DNA of 64,000 bases from Theodoxus fluviatilis (taxonomy: Eukaryota; Mollusca; Gastropoda; Cycloneritida; Neritidae): assembly GCA_034096865.1 (NCBI GenBank), contig JAWQFJ010000528.1, forward strand, positions 79,293-143,292, read 5' to 3'. Below the pieces are notes generated by a model that did not search any database, was not told the DNA's origin, and saw nothing but the letters and a program-made list of their open reading frames with translations. Positions 32,270-45,092 of this stretch are shown piece after piece (positions within the stretch are counted from its first letter, which is position 1; every line of letters starts with the position of its first letter). The translations under genes were made by a program, and so were the position numbers.

Positions 32270-33166
32270 AAATTTTTTCTTTTCTTTTCCTGTCAATTAA
32301 TGATTGATATGAAGCAAACTTCTTGATTGCTCTCACTATGTGCACCTAGAACCTTAACACCCAGATGCTTATGTGTACCTATTATTTCCTATGTGTGCTT
32401 CCTCTATTATTGCAAATGGAATGAGAAAAAATGTATATCAGATTGTCTCAAATAATAGAAGCTCTTTATATTTTAATTGTGTCCCGTTTTCACAAACTGA
32501 GTCTTAACTCACAAAAATGAGATTGAAAGATATTTATATTGTCAAAATCTGCAAAGATTTATTTTTCATTTGATATGAAAATCAAACTTCTACTCCAAAT
32601 ACTGTTCAAGTTATGCTCACTCAAAGAGAGGTGGTGTGCTGACGGCTATTTTGAGAAATCAACGGTCAAGGATTTAACAACTTTATCCACAGTTTTTCCT
32701 TAGCAACAGGCCTTTATAGTGTATGCATCAGCTCAAAATTTGGCAGGTTCGTAGAGAAAATCTATATATTTCCCTCAATAACATCATAGCATCTATTTAT
32801 GGTTACCAGAGGAAAACGACTGGCGAAAATGGGCTAATTGAGACAAAGCTAATCTTTTTCTGCTAATGGGTAGGTGCAATAAAGTGCAATGTTTGAGTTA
32901 AAAAGAAACTTTCCAACATTGCATGATCAAATTTCAGTGTATATAGGATTCAGTTTTGCCAAAACGTCAAAATGTACAAAATCCTCCATTGTCACCTCTG
33001 TCAGCCTCTCCTGCCTTTTTGCTCGGAGCGAGTTCAGACTCAGTTTGTGAAAATGGTTCACAATTATGCTTTCTTATGTTCTTGTTTCTTCAAATTCATT
33101 CTGGCCTTGATGCCAGTTGCATGGAGAGCTTTTTGCCGAACCCCTGTGTGTGTTGCCTCCCACCAG
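32270..33166 (+). other. Rest of DRC7 intron 11, nothing recognised
   Basis: AT-rich unique sequence without evident exons or repeats, ending at the acceptor TTGCCTCCCACCAG. Confidence 0.6.
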
Positions 33167-33277
33167 GTGGATCCCAACGCCAAGGCCAAAAAGCAAGTGG
33201 TTCTGTACCAGACCCTGTTGGACCTGCTGAAGAAGGAGGATAAATGCCGTGAGCACATCAGGGATTCTGAGATGGAG
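33167..33277 (+). CDS. DRC7: DRC7 exon 12
   Basis: Follows TTGCCTCCCACCAG and ends before GTGAGG. Encodes VDPNAKAKKQVVLYQTLLDL and LKKEDKCREHIRDSEME, 37 codons, phase 0. Confidence 0.92.
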
Positions 33278-33665
33278 GTGAGGCCTGCTTGCTCTCCTAC
33301 TCTGGCCTAGCACAGTCCATGGGAATAATGGGGATCCACAGTTGTCGTGACCAAAGTTTTGACCGTCACTGACATGAAAACCCTTCACTTCATATGATTC
33401 ATTGAATTGGTATGAATTCTGAACTTGCTGATGATAGGTGTTAAAGAAGTTGTCACACGCCAAAGCTTTGACTGTCACATACATGAAAACCCTTCTTTTC
33501 AAATGATTCTTAGAAATAGTGTGAATGCTGAACTTGTTAATGATATGTGTTACAGAAGACAAGTGCAAGGATTTGTGACAAAGATATTATCACATATGTA
33601 TTTATGCTGATATTGTATGTCTATCTGTTGTATCTCCATGTTACATTGGCCCAGTTCATTTAAGA

Positions 33666-34031
33666 GTGGCCTTCTGTGTGCTGCCTGTCCATGTCGTGTG
33701 TGCCTAGTTAATCAAAGTGGCCTTCTGTGTGTTGTCTTTCCATGTCATGTGTGCCTGGTTCATCAAAGTGGCCTTCTGTGTGATGTCTTTCCATGTCATG
33801 TGTGCCTGGTTCATCAAAGTGGCCTTCTGTGTGATGTCTTTCCATGTCATGTGTGCCTGGTTCATCGAAGTGGCCTTCTGTGTGTTGTCTTTCCATGTCA
33901 TGTGTGCCTGGTTCATCAAAGTGGCCTTCTGTATGTTGCCTGTCCATGTCGTGTGTGCCTGGTTCATCAAAGTGGCCTTCTGTATGTTGCCTGTCCATGT
34001 CATGTGTGCCTAGTTAATCAAAGTGGCCTTC
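33666..34031 (+). repeat. 51-bp minisatellite, about 7 copies, DRC7 intron 12
   Basis: Unit GTGGCCTTCTGTGTGATGTC, TTTCCATGTCATGTGTGCCT, GGTTCATCAAA. A partial copy of the unit (GTGGCCTTCTGTGTGTCACAG) forms the exon 13 acceptor, so the array ends at the splice site. Confidence 0.95.
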
Positions 34032-34043
34032 TGTGTGTCACAG

Positions 34044-34154
34044 GTTCAAGAAGTTCTCCAAGAGAGGATCAAGGAGGAGACATCCACGAACTTGGAAATA
34101 TCTGTCTATGACACAGACAGGAATGAGAAAGCGAAGAAACACAGAAAGGAACTG
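34044..34154 (+). CDS. DRC7: DRC7 exon 13
   Basis: Follows TTCTGTGTGTCACAG and ends before GTAAGA. Encodes VQEVLQERIKEETSTNLEIS and VYDTDRNEKAKKHRKEL, 37 codons, phase 0. Confidence 0.92.
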
Positions 34155-34716
34155 GTAAGATTTCATCATGCACTTTTTTCTTTTGCCTTTAGACAATTAG
34201 AGTTATGCTTTTTCACAGGCCATATTTTTACTTGCTCTGGTCGTAAGTTTACCGTGCACCAGTCTTAATGTTATCAAAAGTTCAAACTATGGAAAGTACT
34301 ATCTTGATGTGAATTTTTTATGATGCGCAATAAACTTATTGTTATGAAGAAGTTACCATGACAGATTTCTCTGGAATGTGAGGAATGATTCTTGTGGCTT
34401 CACCTCAGTGGGGCAATGTTTGACTGAATGAGAAAATCAGGCTCAAGTGTCAACAATAACCAAATCAAATTTTTAAACAACAAAAATTGATTTTTTAAAC
34501 ATAGATTTCAAAGAAACTGGCATGTTTATGGCACAACTTGAAAAAAATGTGTAAAGCTGTACTTAAAAAATACATTTGTTGGCAATCCTACCAACTTTGC
34601 TGGTTGGAAACTTCTCCAGCTATGCTGACTTGTCTTGCATGATCGCATACATCCTCATGAGATGAGTCCTGGCTGTGTGAATTTATGCACTGCACACTGA
34701 CCGGAGTATTTTGCAG
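34155..34716 (+). other. DRC7 intron 13, nothing recognised
   Basis: A 562-bp AT-rich intron with acceptor GAGTATTTTGCAG. Confidence 0.7.
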
Positions 34717-34911
34717 GAGCGACAGATCATGGAGGATAAGATGCGCAAGCAGGAGATGGAGATCGACTACCTCGCACCCTTCCTGGCACAGATTGGCGAC
34801 CCAGAGAAGCTGACACGCCAGCAGGCCTATCGCCTGAAGGAGGAGTGTCTGGGTGACCTGAAGATGCGGCTTATTGACAAGGCCAACCTCATCCAATCTC
34901 GCTTTGAAAAG
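34717..34911 (+). CDS. DRC7: DRC7 exon 14
   Basis: Follows GTATTTTGCAG and ends before GTTTGT. Encodes ERQIMEDKMRKQEMEIDYLA, PFLAQIGDPEKLTRQQAYRL and KEECLGDLKMRLIDKANLIQ, ending SRFEK. The ID-LAPFL and LK-RLIDKANLIQ motifs are typical of the DRC7 C-terminal helical region. Confidence 0.95.
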
Positions 34912-36041
34912 GTTTGTGTCTGTCTGAGTTTTCCACACAGGTGAGAAATCTCATGTGAATGCATAGGTGTAAATGGTTTTTAAACATGATTGATTGCAGA
35001 CTGCAATGATCTTATGTTATGCTCTGCATTTTGAAGCACAGTCATTGGTGGGTTATCTGGGTGGAAATTATTTTTTAACTTTAGTCTCTGCTATATTCAT
35101 CGTGGTGATCAGTCACAAATTGTCTGAGAGGATCAAGTTTTGTCTATGGGATTTTGATTTTGTTCTACTTGTAGGGGGAAATGTCTGGAAGAAAAAAAAT
35201 ACTGTTCTGATACTGATCTCTACTTATTGATGTAAACTGTGGTCAGGCTGGTCACTCTGGTGAAAAGGTAAACAGGTGAATAAAAAACCGAAAAAAATCT
35301 GTCAGGTTTTTTTACTTGGACTGCCTGGCCCAGGATTCTCCAACTTTTTCAGTTGTTACACTTGACTTTTGTGATGCTCTCTGTCTTTGTTATTCACACT
35401 ATTCTTAACAATGGCTGAAAACTAGGTGCCTTTAGAAAGAAGCCATGAACATGGGCTTTTCTCCCCTATTGAACAGTTTTTGAATGTAGACTCTTGCCTA
35501 GTGATAGAGGCACCTAGATTCCCTTAATGATGAAATTGATTCTGTATTTTGGATGGGTGGATGGATGGATGGATGGATGGATGGATGGATGGATGGATGG
35601 ATCTATGGATTTGTGGATGTTTGTGATCTATAAGCGTTTGTAGGCTATGTGAGGCCATTAAACACACAAATCTCAAGAATACTTTAGAGTAAGCACAAAT
35701 CAAGCCACGATTTCACCTCTTATGAATCCTGCAGGGAGATGCGGTGAGTCCATTCTCACTCCTAACCTACAGAGGACTGTGCTTTGGATACTCACATGGA
35801 TACACATGGATACTCATCCTCTCGATATGCATACATCTTTCACACGTAAGTGTGATTGCTGCTCAGGGTTATATGGCATATATATGTACACACCTCAAAA
35901 GAAAGGACAAGGGAAAACCCTGTGAATTAAATAATTTAATGAAACAATATCCAAATAACCAATTGTAAAATAAATCAAAATTATAATACACGTACACACA
36001 CATGACCATTTCATTAATGAGAGTGTCCATACTTATTTCAG
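34912..36041 (+). other. DRC7 intron 14 with a family A repeat
   Basis: Unique sequence up to about 35550, a forward family A copy at 35552-35763, then AT-rich sequence to the acceptor ACTTATTTCAG. Confidence 0.7.
35552..35763 (+). repeat. Dispersed family A repeat, forward, with (GGAT)n
   Basis: Begins with about ten GGAT units, then GTTTGTAGGCTATGTGAGGC, CATTAAACACACAAATCTCA, and ends GGGAGATGCGGTGAGTCCAT. Confidence 0.75.
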
Positions 36042-36181
36042 GAGACTGCAGAGCTGCAGAAGAAGCAGGCCTGGTACCAACAGAACCAGGTGTCCATGTC
36101 AAAGGACGACGAGGAGGAGTACCTCAACTATTGCAGTGAGGCCATGTTCCGCATTCACATCCTCGAACTCCGCCTCAACAG
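36042..36181 (+). CDS. DRC7: DRC7 exon 15
   Basis: Follows CATACTTATTTCAG and ends AACAG before GTGAGT. Encodes ETAELQKKQAWYQQNQVSMS, KDDEEEYLNYCSEAMFRIHI and LELRLN plus two bases. The motif YLNYCSEAMFRIHILELRLN is a diagnostic DRC7 stretch. Confidence 0.95.
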
Positions 36182-36198
36182 GTGAGTGTGAACCATCT

Positions 36199-39100
36199 CC
36201 CTCAGTTGTGACTGCCTCTGTTGTGTTGTCACTCCCTCGGTTGTGACTGCCTCTGTTGTGTTGTCACTCCCTCAGTTGTGTTGCCTCAGTTGTATTGCGA
36301 CTCCCTCAGTTGTGTTGTGACTCCGGCCTTTAGTTGTGCTGCCTCAGTTGTGTTGCCTCAGTTGTAACTCCCTCAATTGTGCTGCCTCAGTTGTGTTGCC
36401 TCAGTCGTGCTGCCTCAATTGTGCTGCCTCAGTTGTGTTGCCTCAGTTGTGTTGTGACTCCCTCAGTTGTGTTGTGACTCCCTCAGTTGTGCTGCCTCAG
36501 TTGTGTTGCCTCAGTTGTAACTCCCTCAATTGTGCTGCCTCAGTTGTGCTGCCTCAGTTGTGTTGCCTCAGTTGTAACTCCCTCAATTGTGCTGCCTCAG
36601 TTGTGTTGCCTCAGTTGTGTTGCCTCAGTTGTGTTGCCTCAGTTGTGTTGCCTCAGTTGTAACTCCCTCAATTATGCTGCCTCAGTTGTGTTGCCTCAGT
36701 TGTGTTGCCTCAGTTGTGTTGCCTCAGTTGTGTTGCCTCAGTTGTGTTGCCTCAGTTGTGCTGCCTCAGTTGTGTTGCCTCAGTTGTGCTGCCTCAGTTG
36801 TGTTGCCTCAGTTGTGTTGCCTCAGTTGTGTTGCCTCAGTTGTGCTACCTCAGCTGTGCTGCCTCAGTTGTGTTGCCTCAGTTGTGTTGCCTCAGTTGTG
36901 ACTCCATCAGTTGTGCTGTCTCAATTGTGTTGCTTCAGTTGTGTTGCCTCAGTTGTGTTGCCTCAGTTGTGCTGCCTCAATTGCGCTGCCTCAGTTGTGT
37001 TGCCTCAGTTGTGTTGCCTCAGTTGTGTTGTGTCAGTTGTGTTACCTCAGTTGTGTTGCCTCAGTTGTGCTGCCTCAGTTGTGTTGTCTCAGTTGTGTTG
37101 TCTCAGTTGTGTTACCTCAGTTGTGTTGCCTCAGTTGTGCTGTCTCAGTTGTGCTGCTTGTGACTCCCTCAGTTGTGTTGCCTCAGTTGTGACTGCCATT
37201 GTGTGTGCTGCCTCAGTTGTGACTGCCATAGTGTGTGCTGCCTCAGTTGTGTTGCCTCAGTTGTGAATGCCATAGTGTGTGTTGCCTCAGTTGTGACTGC
37301 CATAGTGTGTGTTGCCTCAGTTGTGACTGCCATAGTGTGTGTTGCCTCAGTTGTGACTGCCATAGTGTGTGTTGCCTCAGTTGTGACTGCCATAGTGTGT
37401 GTTGCCTCAGTTGTGACTGCCATAGTGTGTGTTGCCTCAGTTGTGACTGCCATAGTGTGTGTTGCCTCAGTTTCAGTTGTGACTGCCATAGTGTGTGTTG
37501 CCTCAGTTGTGACTGCCATAGTATGTGCTGCCTCAGTTGTGTTGCCTCAGTTGTGACTGCCATAGTGTGTGCTGCCTCAGTTGTGACTGCCATAGTGTGT
37601 GTTGCCTCAGTTGTGACTGCCATAGTGTGTGTTGCCTCAGTTGTGACTGCCATAGTGTGTGTTGCCTCAGTTGTGACTGCCATAGTGTGTGTTGCCTCAG
37701 TTGTGACTGCCATAGTGTGTGTTGCCTCAGTTGTGACTGCCATAGTGTGTGTTGCCTCAGTTGTGACTGCCATAGTATGTGCTGCCTCAGTTGTGACTGC
37801 CATAGTGTGTGCTGCCTCAGTTGTGACTGCCATAGTGTGTGTTGCCTCAGTTGTGACTGCCATAGTGTGTGTTGCCTCAGTTGTGACTGCCATAGTGTGT
37901 GTTGCCTCAGTTGTGACTGCCATAGTATGTGCTGCCTCAGTTGTGACTGCCATAGTGTGTGCTGCCTCAGTTGTGTTGCCTCAGCTGTGCTGCCTCAGTT
38001 GTGTTGCCTCAGTTGTGTTGCCTCAGTTGTGACTCCATCAGTTGTGCTGTCTCAATTGTGTTGCTTCAGTTGTGTTGCCTCAGTTGTGTTGCCTCAGTTG
38101 TGCTGCCTCAATTGCGCTGCCTCAGTTGTGTTGCCTCAGTTGTGTTGCCTCAGTTGTGTTGTGTCAGTTGTGTTACCTCAGTTGTGTTGCCTCAGTTGTG
38201 CTGCCTCAGTTGTGTTGTCTCAGTTGTGTTGTCTCAGTTGTGTTACCTCAGTTGTGTTGCCTCAGTTGTGCTGTCTCAGTTGTGCTGCTTGTGACTCCCT
38301 CAGTTGTGTTGCCTCAATTGTGACTGCCATAGTGTGTGTTGCCTCAGTTGTGACTGCCATAGTGTGTGTTGCCTCAGTTGTGACTGCCATAGTGTGTGCT
38401 GCCTCAGTTGTGACTGCCATAGTGTGTGTTGCCTCAGTTGTGACTGCCATAGTGTGTGCTGCCTCAGTTGTGACTGCCATAGTGTGTGCTGCCTCAGTTG
38501 TGACTGCCATAGTGTGTGCTGCCTCAGTTGTGACTGCCATAGTGTGTGTTGCCTCAGTTGTGACTGCCATAGTGTGTGTTGCCTCAGTTGTGACTGCCAT
38601 AGTGTGTGTTGCCTCAGTTGTGACTGCCATAGTGTGTGTTGCCTCAGTTGTGACTGCCATAGTGTGTGCTGCCTCAGTTGTGACTGCCATAGTATGTGCT
38701 GCCTCAGTTGTGACTGCCATAGTGTGTGCTGCCTCAGTTGTGACTGCCATAGTGTGTGCTGCCTCAGTTGTGACTGCCATAGTGTGTGCTGCCTCAGTTG
38801 TGACTGCCATAGTGTGTGTTGCCTCAGTTGTGACTGCCATAGTGTGTGTTGCCTCAGTTGTGACTGCCATAGTGTGTGCTGCCTCAGTTGTGACTGCCAT
38901 AGTATGTGCTGCCTCAGTTGTGACTGCCATAGTGTGTGCTGCCTCAGTTGTGACTGCCATAGTGTGTGCTGCCTCAGTTGTGACTGCCATAGTGTGTGTT
39001 GCCTCAGTTGTGACTGCCATAGTGTGTGCTGCCTCAGTTGTGACTGCCATAGTGTGTGTTGCCTCAGTTGTGACTGCCATAGTGTGTGTTGCCTCAGTTG

Positions 39101-42100
39101 TGACTGCCATAGTGTGTGCTGCCTCAGTTGTGACTGCCATAGTATGTGCTGCCTCAGTTGTGTTGCCTCAGTTGTGACTGCCATAGTATGTGCTGCCTCA
39201 GTTGTGACTGCCATAGTGTGTGTTGCCTCAGTTGTGACTGCCATAGTGTGTGCTGCCTCAGTTGTGACTGCCATAGTGTGTGCTGCCTCAGTTGTGACTG
39301 CCATAGTGTGTGCTGCCTCAGTTGTGACTGCCATAGTGTGTGTTGCCTCAGTTGTGACTGCCATAGTGTGTGTTGCCTCAGTTGTGACTGCCATAGTGTG
39401 TGCTGCCTCAGTTGTGACTGCCATAGTGTGTGTTGCCTCAGTTGTGACTGCCATAGTGTGTGTTGCCTCAGTTTCAGTTGTGACTGCCATAGTGTGTGCT
39501 GCCTCAGTTGTGACTGCCATAGTGTGTGTTGCCTCAGTTGTGACTGCCATAGTGTGTGTTGCCTCAGTTGTGACTGCCATAGTGTGTGCTGCCTCAGTTG
39601 TGACTGCCATAGTATGTGCTGCCTCAGTTGTGACTGCCATAGTATGTGCTGCCTCAGTTGTGACTGCCATAGTATGTGCTGCCTCAGTTGTGACTGCCAT
39701 AGTATGTGCTGCCTCAGTTGTGTTGCCTCAGTTGTGACTGCCATAGTGTGTGTTGCCTCAGTTGTGACTGCCATAGTGTGTGTTGCCTCAGTTGTGACTG
39801 CCATAGTATGTGCTGCCTCAGTTGTGACTGCCATAGTGTGTGCTGCCTCAGTTGTGACTGCCATAGTGCGTGTTGCCTCAGTTGTGACTGCCTCAGTTGT
39901 GTTGCCTCAGTTGTGACTGCCATAGTGTGTGCTGCCTCAGTTGTGACTGCCTCAGTTGTGTTGCCTCAGTTGTGACTGCCTCAGTTGTGTTGCCTCAGTT
40001 GTGACTGCCATAGTGTGTGCTGCCTCAGTTGTGACTGCCTCAGTTGTGACTGCCATAGTATGTGCTGCCTCAGTTGTGACTGCCATAGTGTGTGCTGCCT
40101 CAGTTGTGACTGCCATAGTGTGTGCTGCCTCAGTTGTGACTGCCATAGTGTGTGTTGCCTCAGTTGTGACTGCCATAGTATGTGCTGCCTCAGTTGTGAC
40201 TGCCATAGTTGTGCTGCCTCAGTTGTGACTGCCATAGTGTGTGCTGCCTCAGTTGTGACTGCCATAGTGTGTGTTGCCTCAGTTGTGACTGCCATAGTGT
40301 GTGTTGCCTCAGTTGTGACTGCCATAGTGTGTGCTGCCTCAGTTGTGACTGCCATAGTGTGTGCTGCCTCAGTTGTGACTGCCATAGTGTGTGTTGCCTC
40401 AGTTGTGACTGCCATAGTGTGTGTTGCCTCAGTTGTGACTGCCATAGTGTGTGCTGCCTCAGTTGTGACTGCCATAGTGTGTGTTGCCTCAGTTGTGACT
40501 GCCATAGTATGTGCTGCCTCAGTTGTGACTGCCATAGTGTGTGCTGCCTCAGTTGTGACTGCCATAGTATGTGCTGCCTCAGTTGTGACTGCCATAGTAT
40601 GTGCTGCCTCAGTTGTGTTGCCTCAGTTGTGACTGCCATAGTGTGTGCTGCCTCAGTTGTGACTGCCATAGTGTGTGTTGCCTCGGTTGTGACTGCCATA
40701 GTATGTGCTGCCTCAGTTGTGACTGCCATAGTGTGTGCTGCCTCAGTTGTGACTGCCATAGTGCGTGTTGCCTCAGTTGTGACTGCCTCAGTTGTGTTGC
40801 CTCAGTTGTGACTGCCATAGTGTGTGCTGCCTCAGTTGTGACTGCCTCAGTTGTGTTGCCTCAGTTGTGACTGCCTCAGTTGTGTTGCCTCAGTTGTGAC
40901 TGCCATAGTGTGTGCTGCCTCAGTTGTGACTGCCTCGGTTGTGACTGCCATAGTATGTGCTGCCTCAGTTGTGACCGCCATAGTATGTGCTGCCTCAGTT
41001 GTGTTGCCTCGGTTGTGACTGCCATAGTATGTGCTGCCTCAGTTGTGTTGCCTCAGTTGTGACTGCCATAGTATGTGCTGCCTCAGTTGTGTTGCCTCAG
41101 TTGTGACTGCCTCGGTTGTGACTGCCATAGTATGTGCTGCCTCAGTTGTGACTGCCTCGGTTGTGACTGCCATAGTATGTGCTGCCTCAGTTGTGTTGCC
41201 TCAGTTGTGACTGCCATAGTGTGTGCTGCCTCAATTGTGACTGCCATTGTGCGTGTTGCCTCAGTTGTGACTGCCTCAGTTGTGTTGCCTCAGTTGTGAC
41301 TGCCATAGTGTGTGCTACCTCAGTTGTGACTGCCTCAGTTGTGCCTCAGTTGTGACTGCCTCAGTTGTGTTGCCTCAGTTGTGACTGCCATAGTGTGTGC
41401 TATCTCAGTTGTGTTGCCTCGGTTGTGACTGCCATAGTGTGTGTTGCCTCAGTTGTGACTGCCATAGTGTGTGTTGCCTCAGTTGTGTTGCCTCAGTTGT
41501 GACTGCCATAGTGTGTGCTGCCTCAGTTGTGTTGCCTCGGTTGTGACTGCCATAGTATGTGCTGCCTCAGTTGTGACTGCCATAGTGTGTGTTGCCTCAG
41601 TTGTGACTGCCATAGTGTGTGCTGCCTCAGTTGTGTTGCCTCAGTTGTGACTGCCATAGTGTGTGCTGCCTCAGTTGTGACTGCCATAGTGTGTGCTGCC
41701 TCAGTTGTGTTGCCTCAGTTGTGACTGCCATAGTGTGTGCTGCCTCAGTTGTGACTGCCATAGTGTGTGTTGCCTCAGTTGTGTTGCCTCAGTTGTGACT
41801 GCCATAGTGTGTGCTGCCTCAGTTGTGACTGCCATAGTGTGTGTTGCCTCAGTTGTGACTGCCTCAGTTGTGTTGCCTCAGTTGTGACTGCCATAGTATG
41901 TGCTGCCTCAGTTGTGACTGCCATAGTGTGTGTTGCCTCAGTTGTGACTGCCATAGTGTGTGTTGCCTCAGTTGTGACTGCCATAGTGTGTGTTGCCTCA
42001 GTTGTGACTGCCATAGTGTGTGCTGCCTCAGTTGTGTTGCCTCAGTTGTGACTGCCATAGTGTGTGCTGCCTCAGTTGTGACTGCCATAGTGTGTGCTGC

Positions 42101-44660
42101 CTCAGTTGTGACTGCCATAGTATGTGCTGCCTCGGTTGTGACTGCCATAGTATGTGCTGCCTCAGTTGTGTTGCCTCAGTTGTGACTGCCATAGTGTGTG
42201 CTGCCTCAGTTGTGTTGCCTCAGTTGTGACTGCCATAGTGTGTGTTGCCTCAGTTGTGACTGCCATAGTGTGTGCTGCCTCAGTTGTGACTGCCATAGTA
42301 TGTGCTGCCTCAGTTGTGTTGCCTCAGTTGTGACTGCCATAGTGTGTGCTGCCTCAGTTGTGACTGCCATAGTGTGTGCTGCCTCAGTTGTGACTGCCAT
42401 AGTGTGTGCTGCCTCAGTTGTGACTGCCATAGTGTGTGCTGCCTCAGTTGTGTTGCCTCAGTTGTGACTGCCATAGTGTGTGCTGCCTCAGTTGTGACTG
42501 CCATAGTGTGTGCTGCCTTAGTTGTGACTGCCATAGTATGTGCTGCCTCAGTTGTGACTGCCTCAGTTGTGTTGCCTCAGTTGTGACTGCCATAGTATGT
42601 GCTGCCTCAGTTGTGACTGCCATAGTATGTGCTGCCTCGGTTGTGACTGCCATAGTGTGTGCTGCCTCAGTTGTGTTGCCTCAGTTGTGACTGCCATAGT
42701 GTGTGCTGCCTCAGTTGTGACTGCCATAGTATGTGCTGCCTCGGTTGTGTCTGCCATAGTGTGTGCTGCCTCAGTTGTGACTGCCATAGTGTGTGCTGCC
42801 TTGGTTGTGACTGCCATAGTGTGTGCTGCCTCAGTTGTGTTGCCTCAGTTGTGACTGCCATAGTATGTGCTGCCTCAGTTGTGACTGCCATAGTGTGTGC
42901 TGCCTCAGTTGTGTTGCCTCAGTTGTGACTGCCATAGTGTGTGCTGCCTCAGTTGTGACTGCCATAGTATGTTTTGCCTCAGTTGTGTTGCCTCAGTTGT
43001 GACTGCCATAGTATGTGCTGCCTTAGTTGTGACTGCCATAGTGTGTGCTGCCTCAGTTGTGACTGCCATAGTGTGTGTTGTCTCAGTTGTGACTGCCATA
43101 GTGTGTGCTGCCTCAGTTGTGACTGCCTCAGTTGTGACTGCCATAGTGTGTGCTGCCTCAGTTGTGACTGCCATAGTATGTGCTGCCTCAGTTGTGACTG
43201 CCATAGTGTGTGTTGCCTCAGTTGTGACTGCCATAGTGTGTGTTGCCTCAGTTGTGACTGCCATAGTATGTGCTGCCTCAGTTGTGACTGCCATAGTGTG
43301 TGCTGCCTCAGTTGTGACTGCCATAGTGTGTGTTGCCTCAGTTGTGACTGCCATAGTGTGTGCTGCCTCAGTTGTGACTGCCATAGTATGTGCTGCCTCA
43401 GTTGTGACTGCCATAGTATGTGCTGCCTCAGTTGTGTTGCCTCAGTTGTGACTGCCATAGTGTGTGCTGCCTCAGTTGTGACTGCCATAGTGTGTGTTGC
43501 CTCAGTTGTGTTGCCTCAGTTGTGACTGCCATAGTGTGTGCTGCCTCAGTTGTGACTGCCATAGTGTGTGTTGCCTCAGTTGTGACTGCCTCAGTTGTGT
43601 TGCCTCAGTTGTGACTGCCATAGTATGTGCTGCCTCAGTTGTGACTGCCATAGTGTGTGTTGCCTCAGTTGTGACTGCCATAGTGTGTGTTGCCTCAGTT
43701 GTGACTGCCATAGTGTGTGTTGCCTCAGTTGTGACTGCCATAGTGTGTGTTGCCTCAGTTGTGACTGCCATAGTGTGTGCTGCCTCAGTTGTGTTGCCTC
43801 AGTTGTGACTGCCATAGTGTGTGCTGCCTCAGTTGACTGCCATAGTGTGTGCTGCCTCAGTTGTGACTGCCATAGTGTGTGCTGCCTCAGTTGTGACTGC
43901 CATAGTGTGTGCTGCCTCAGTTGTGACTGCCATAGTGTGTGCTGCCTCAGTTGTGACTGCCTCAGTTGTGACTGCCATAGTGTGTGTTGCCTCAGTTGTG
44001 ACTGCCATAGTGTGTGCTGCCTCAGTTGTGTTGCCTCAGTTGTGACTGCCATAGTGTGTGCTGCCTCAGTTGACTGCCATAGTGTGTGCTGCCTCAGTTG
44101 TGACTGCCATAGTGTGTGCTGCCTCGGTTGTGACTGCCATAGTGTGTGCTGCCTCAGTTGACTGCCATAGTGTGTGCTGCCTCAGTTGTGACTGCCTCAG
44201 TTGTGACTGCCATAGTGTGTGTTGCCTCAGTTGTGACTGCCATAGTGTGTGCTGCCTCAGTTGTGTTGCCTCAGTTGTGACTGCCATAGTGTGTGCTGCC
44301 TCAGTTGACTGCCATAGTGTGTGTTGCCTCAGTTGTGACTGCCATAGTGTGTGCTGCCTCGGTTGTGACTGCCATAGTGTGTGCTGCCTCAGTTGACTGC
44401 CATAGTGTGTGCTGCCTCAGTTGTGACTGCCTCAGTTGTGACTGCCATAGTGTGTGCTGCCTCAGTTGTGACTGCCATAGTGTGTGCTGCCTCAGTTGTG
44501 TTGCCTCAATTGTGACTGCCATAGTGTGTGCTGCCTCAGTTGTGACTGCCATAGTGTGTGCTGCCTCAGTTGTGACTGCCATAGTGTGTGCTGCCTCAGT
44601 TGTGACTGCCATAGTGTGTGTTGCCTCAGTTGTGACTGCCATAGTATGTGCTGCCTCAGT
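36199..44660 (+). repeat. 30-bp / 15-bp minisatellite, about 8.5 kb, DRC7 intron 15
   Basis: Main unit 30 bp, TTGCCTCAGTTGTGACTGCC plus ATAGTGTGTG, mixed with a 15-bp unit TTGTGTTGCCTCAG-type (mostly 36.2-37.2 kb and 38.0-38.3 kb) and 27-bp units lacking GTG after 43.8 kb. It starts about 17 bp after the exon 15 donor. Each unit carries GCCTCAG, an acceptor-like motif. Long frames through the array are low-complexity and not genes. Confidence 0.97.
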
Positions 44661-44790
44661 GCCTGCAGAGTGTGTCTGTGCATCCTGCACACATGGCCGT
44701 GTAGGATACCATCTGACTCCCATAACTGTATAGTATCTCTTGTCATCCCACCCTCCAGCTCTACTTCATCTATCTCTGCTGATGCTGCTG

Positions 44791-44793
<3 letters not shown>

Positions 44794-44837
<44 letters not shown>
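44794..44837. repeat. (GT)n microsatellite
   Basis: About 44 bp of GT dinucleotides between the 30-bp array and exon 16; another shorter run is near 44964-44984. Confidence 0.93.
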
Positions 44838-44839
<2 letters not shown>

Positions 44840-45092
44840 CTTGGATGTGTGTGCATGCATGTGTCTCTCAGTTTCTTTACATCACTTGCATTATTAATGA
44901 ACTGATAGAGCAATTAGTGATTGTGTGTGTTTGTGTAGGCATGCATGCATGCATGTGCACATGTGTGTGTGTGTGTGTGTGTGTGCAAGCACATGTGCAC
45001 ATGCATGCACGAGCATATGGTTGCAGTGGACTGGTGTTAGCCTTTGACTTTGAATGTAGTTGTAACCCTGTGCATATATCATTTCTTTGCAG

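Noticed and set aside
36336..44733. Many Cys-rich or Thr/Ala-rich open frames on both strands
   Set aside because: They follow the 15/30-bp periodicity of the intron 15 array, show no unique sequence, and lie between two well-defined DRC7 exons.
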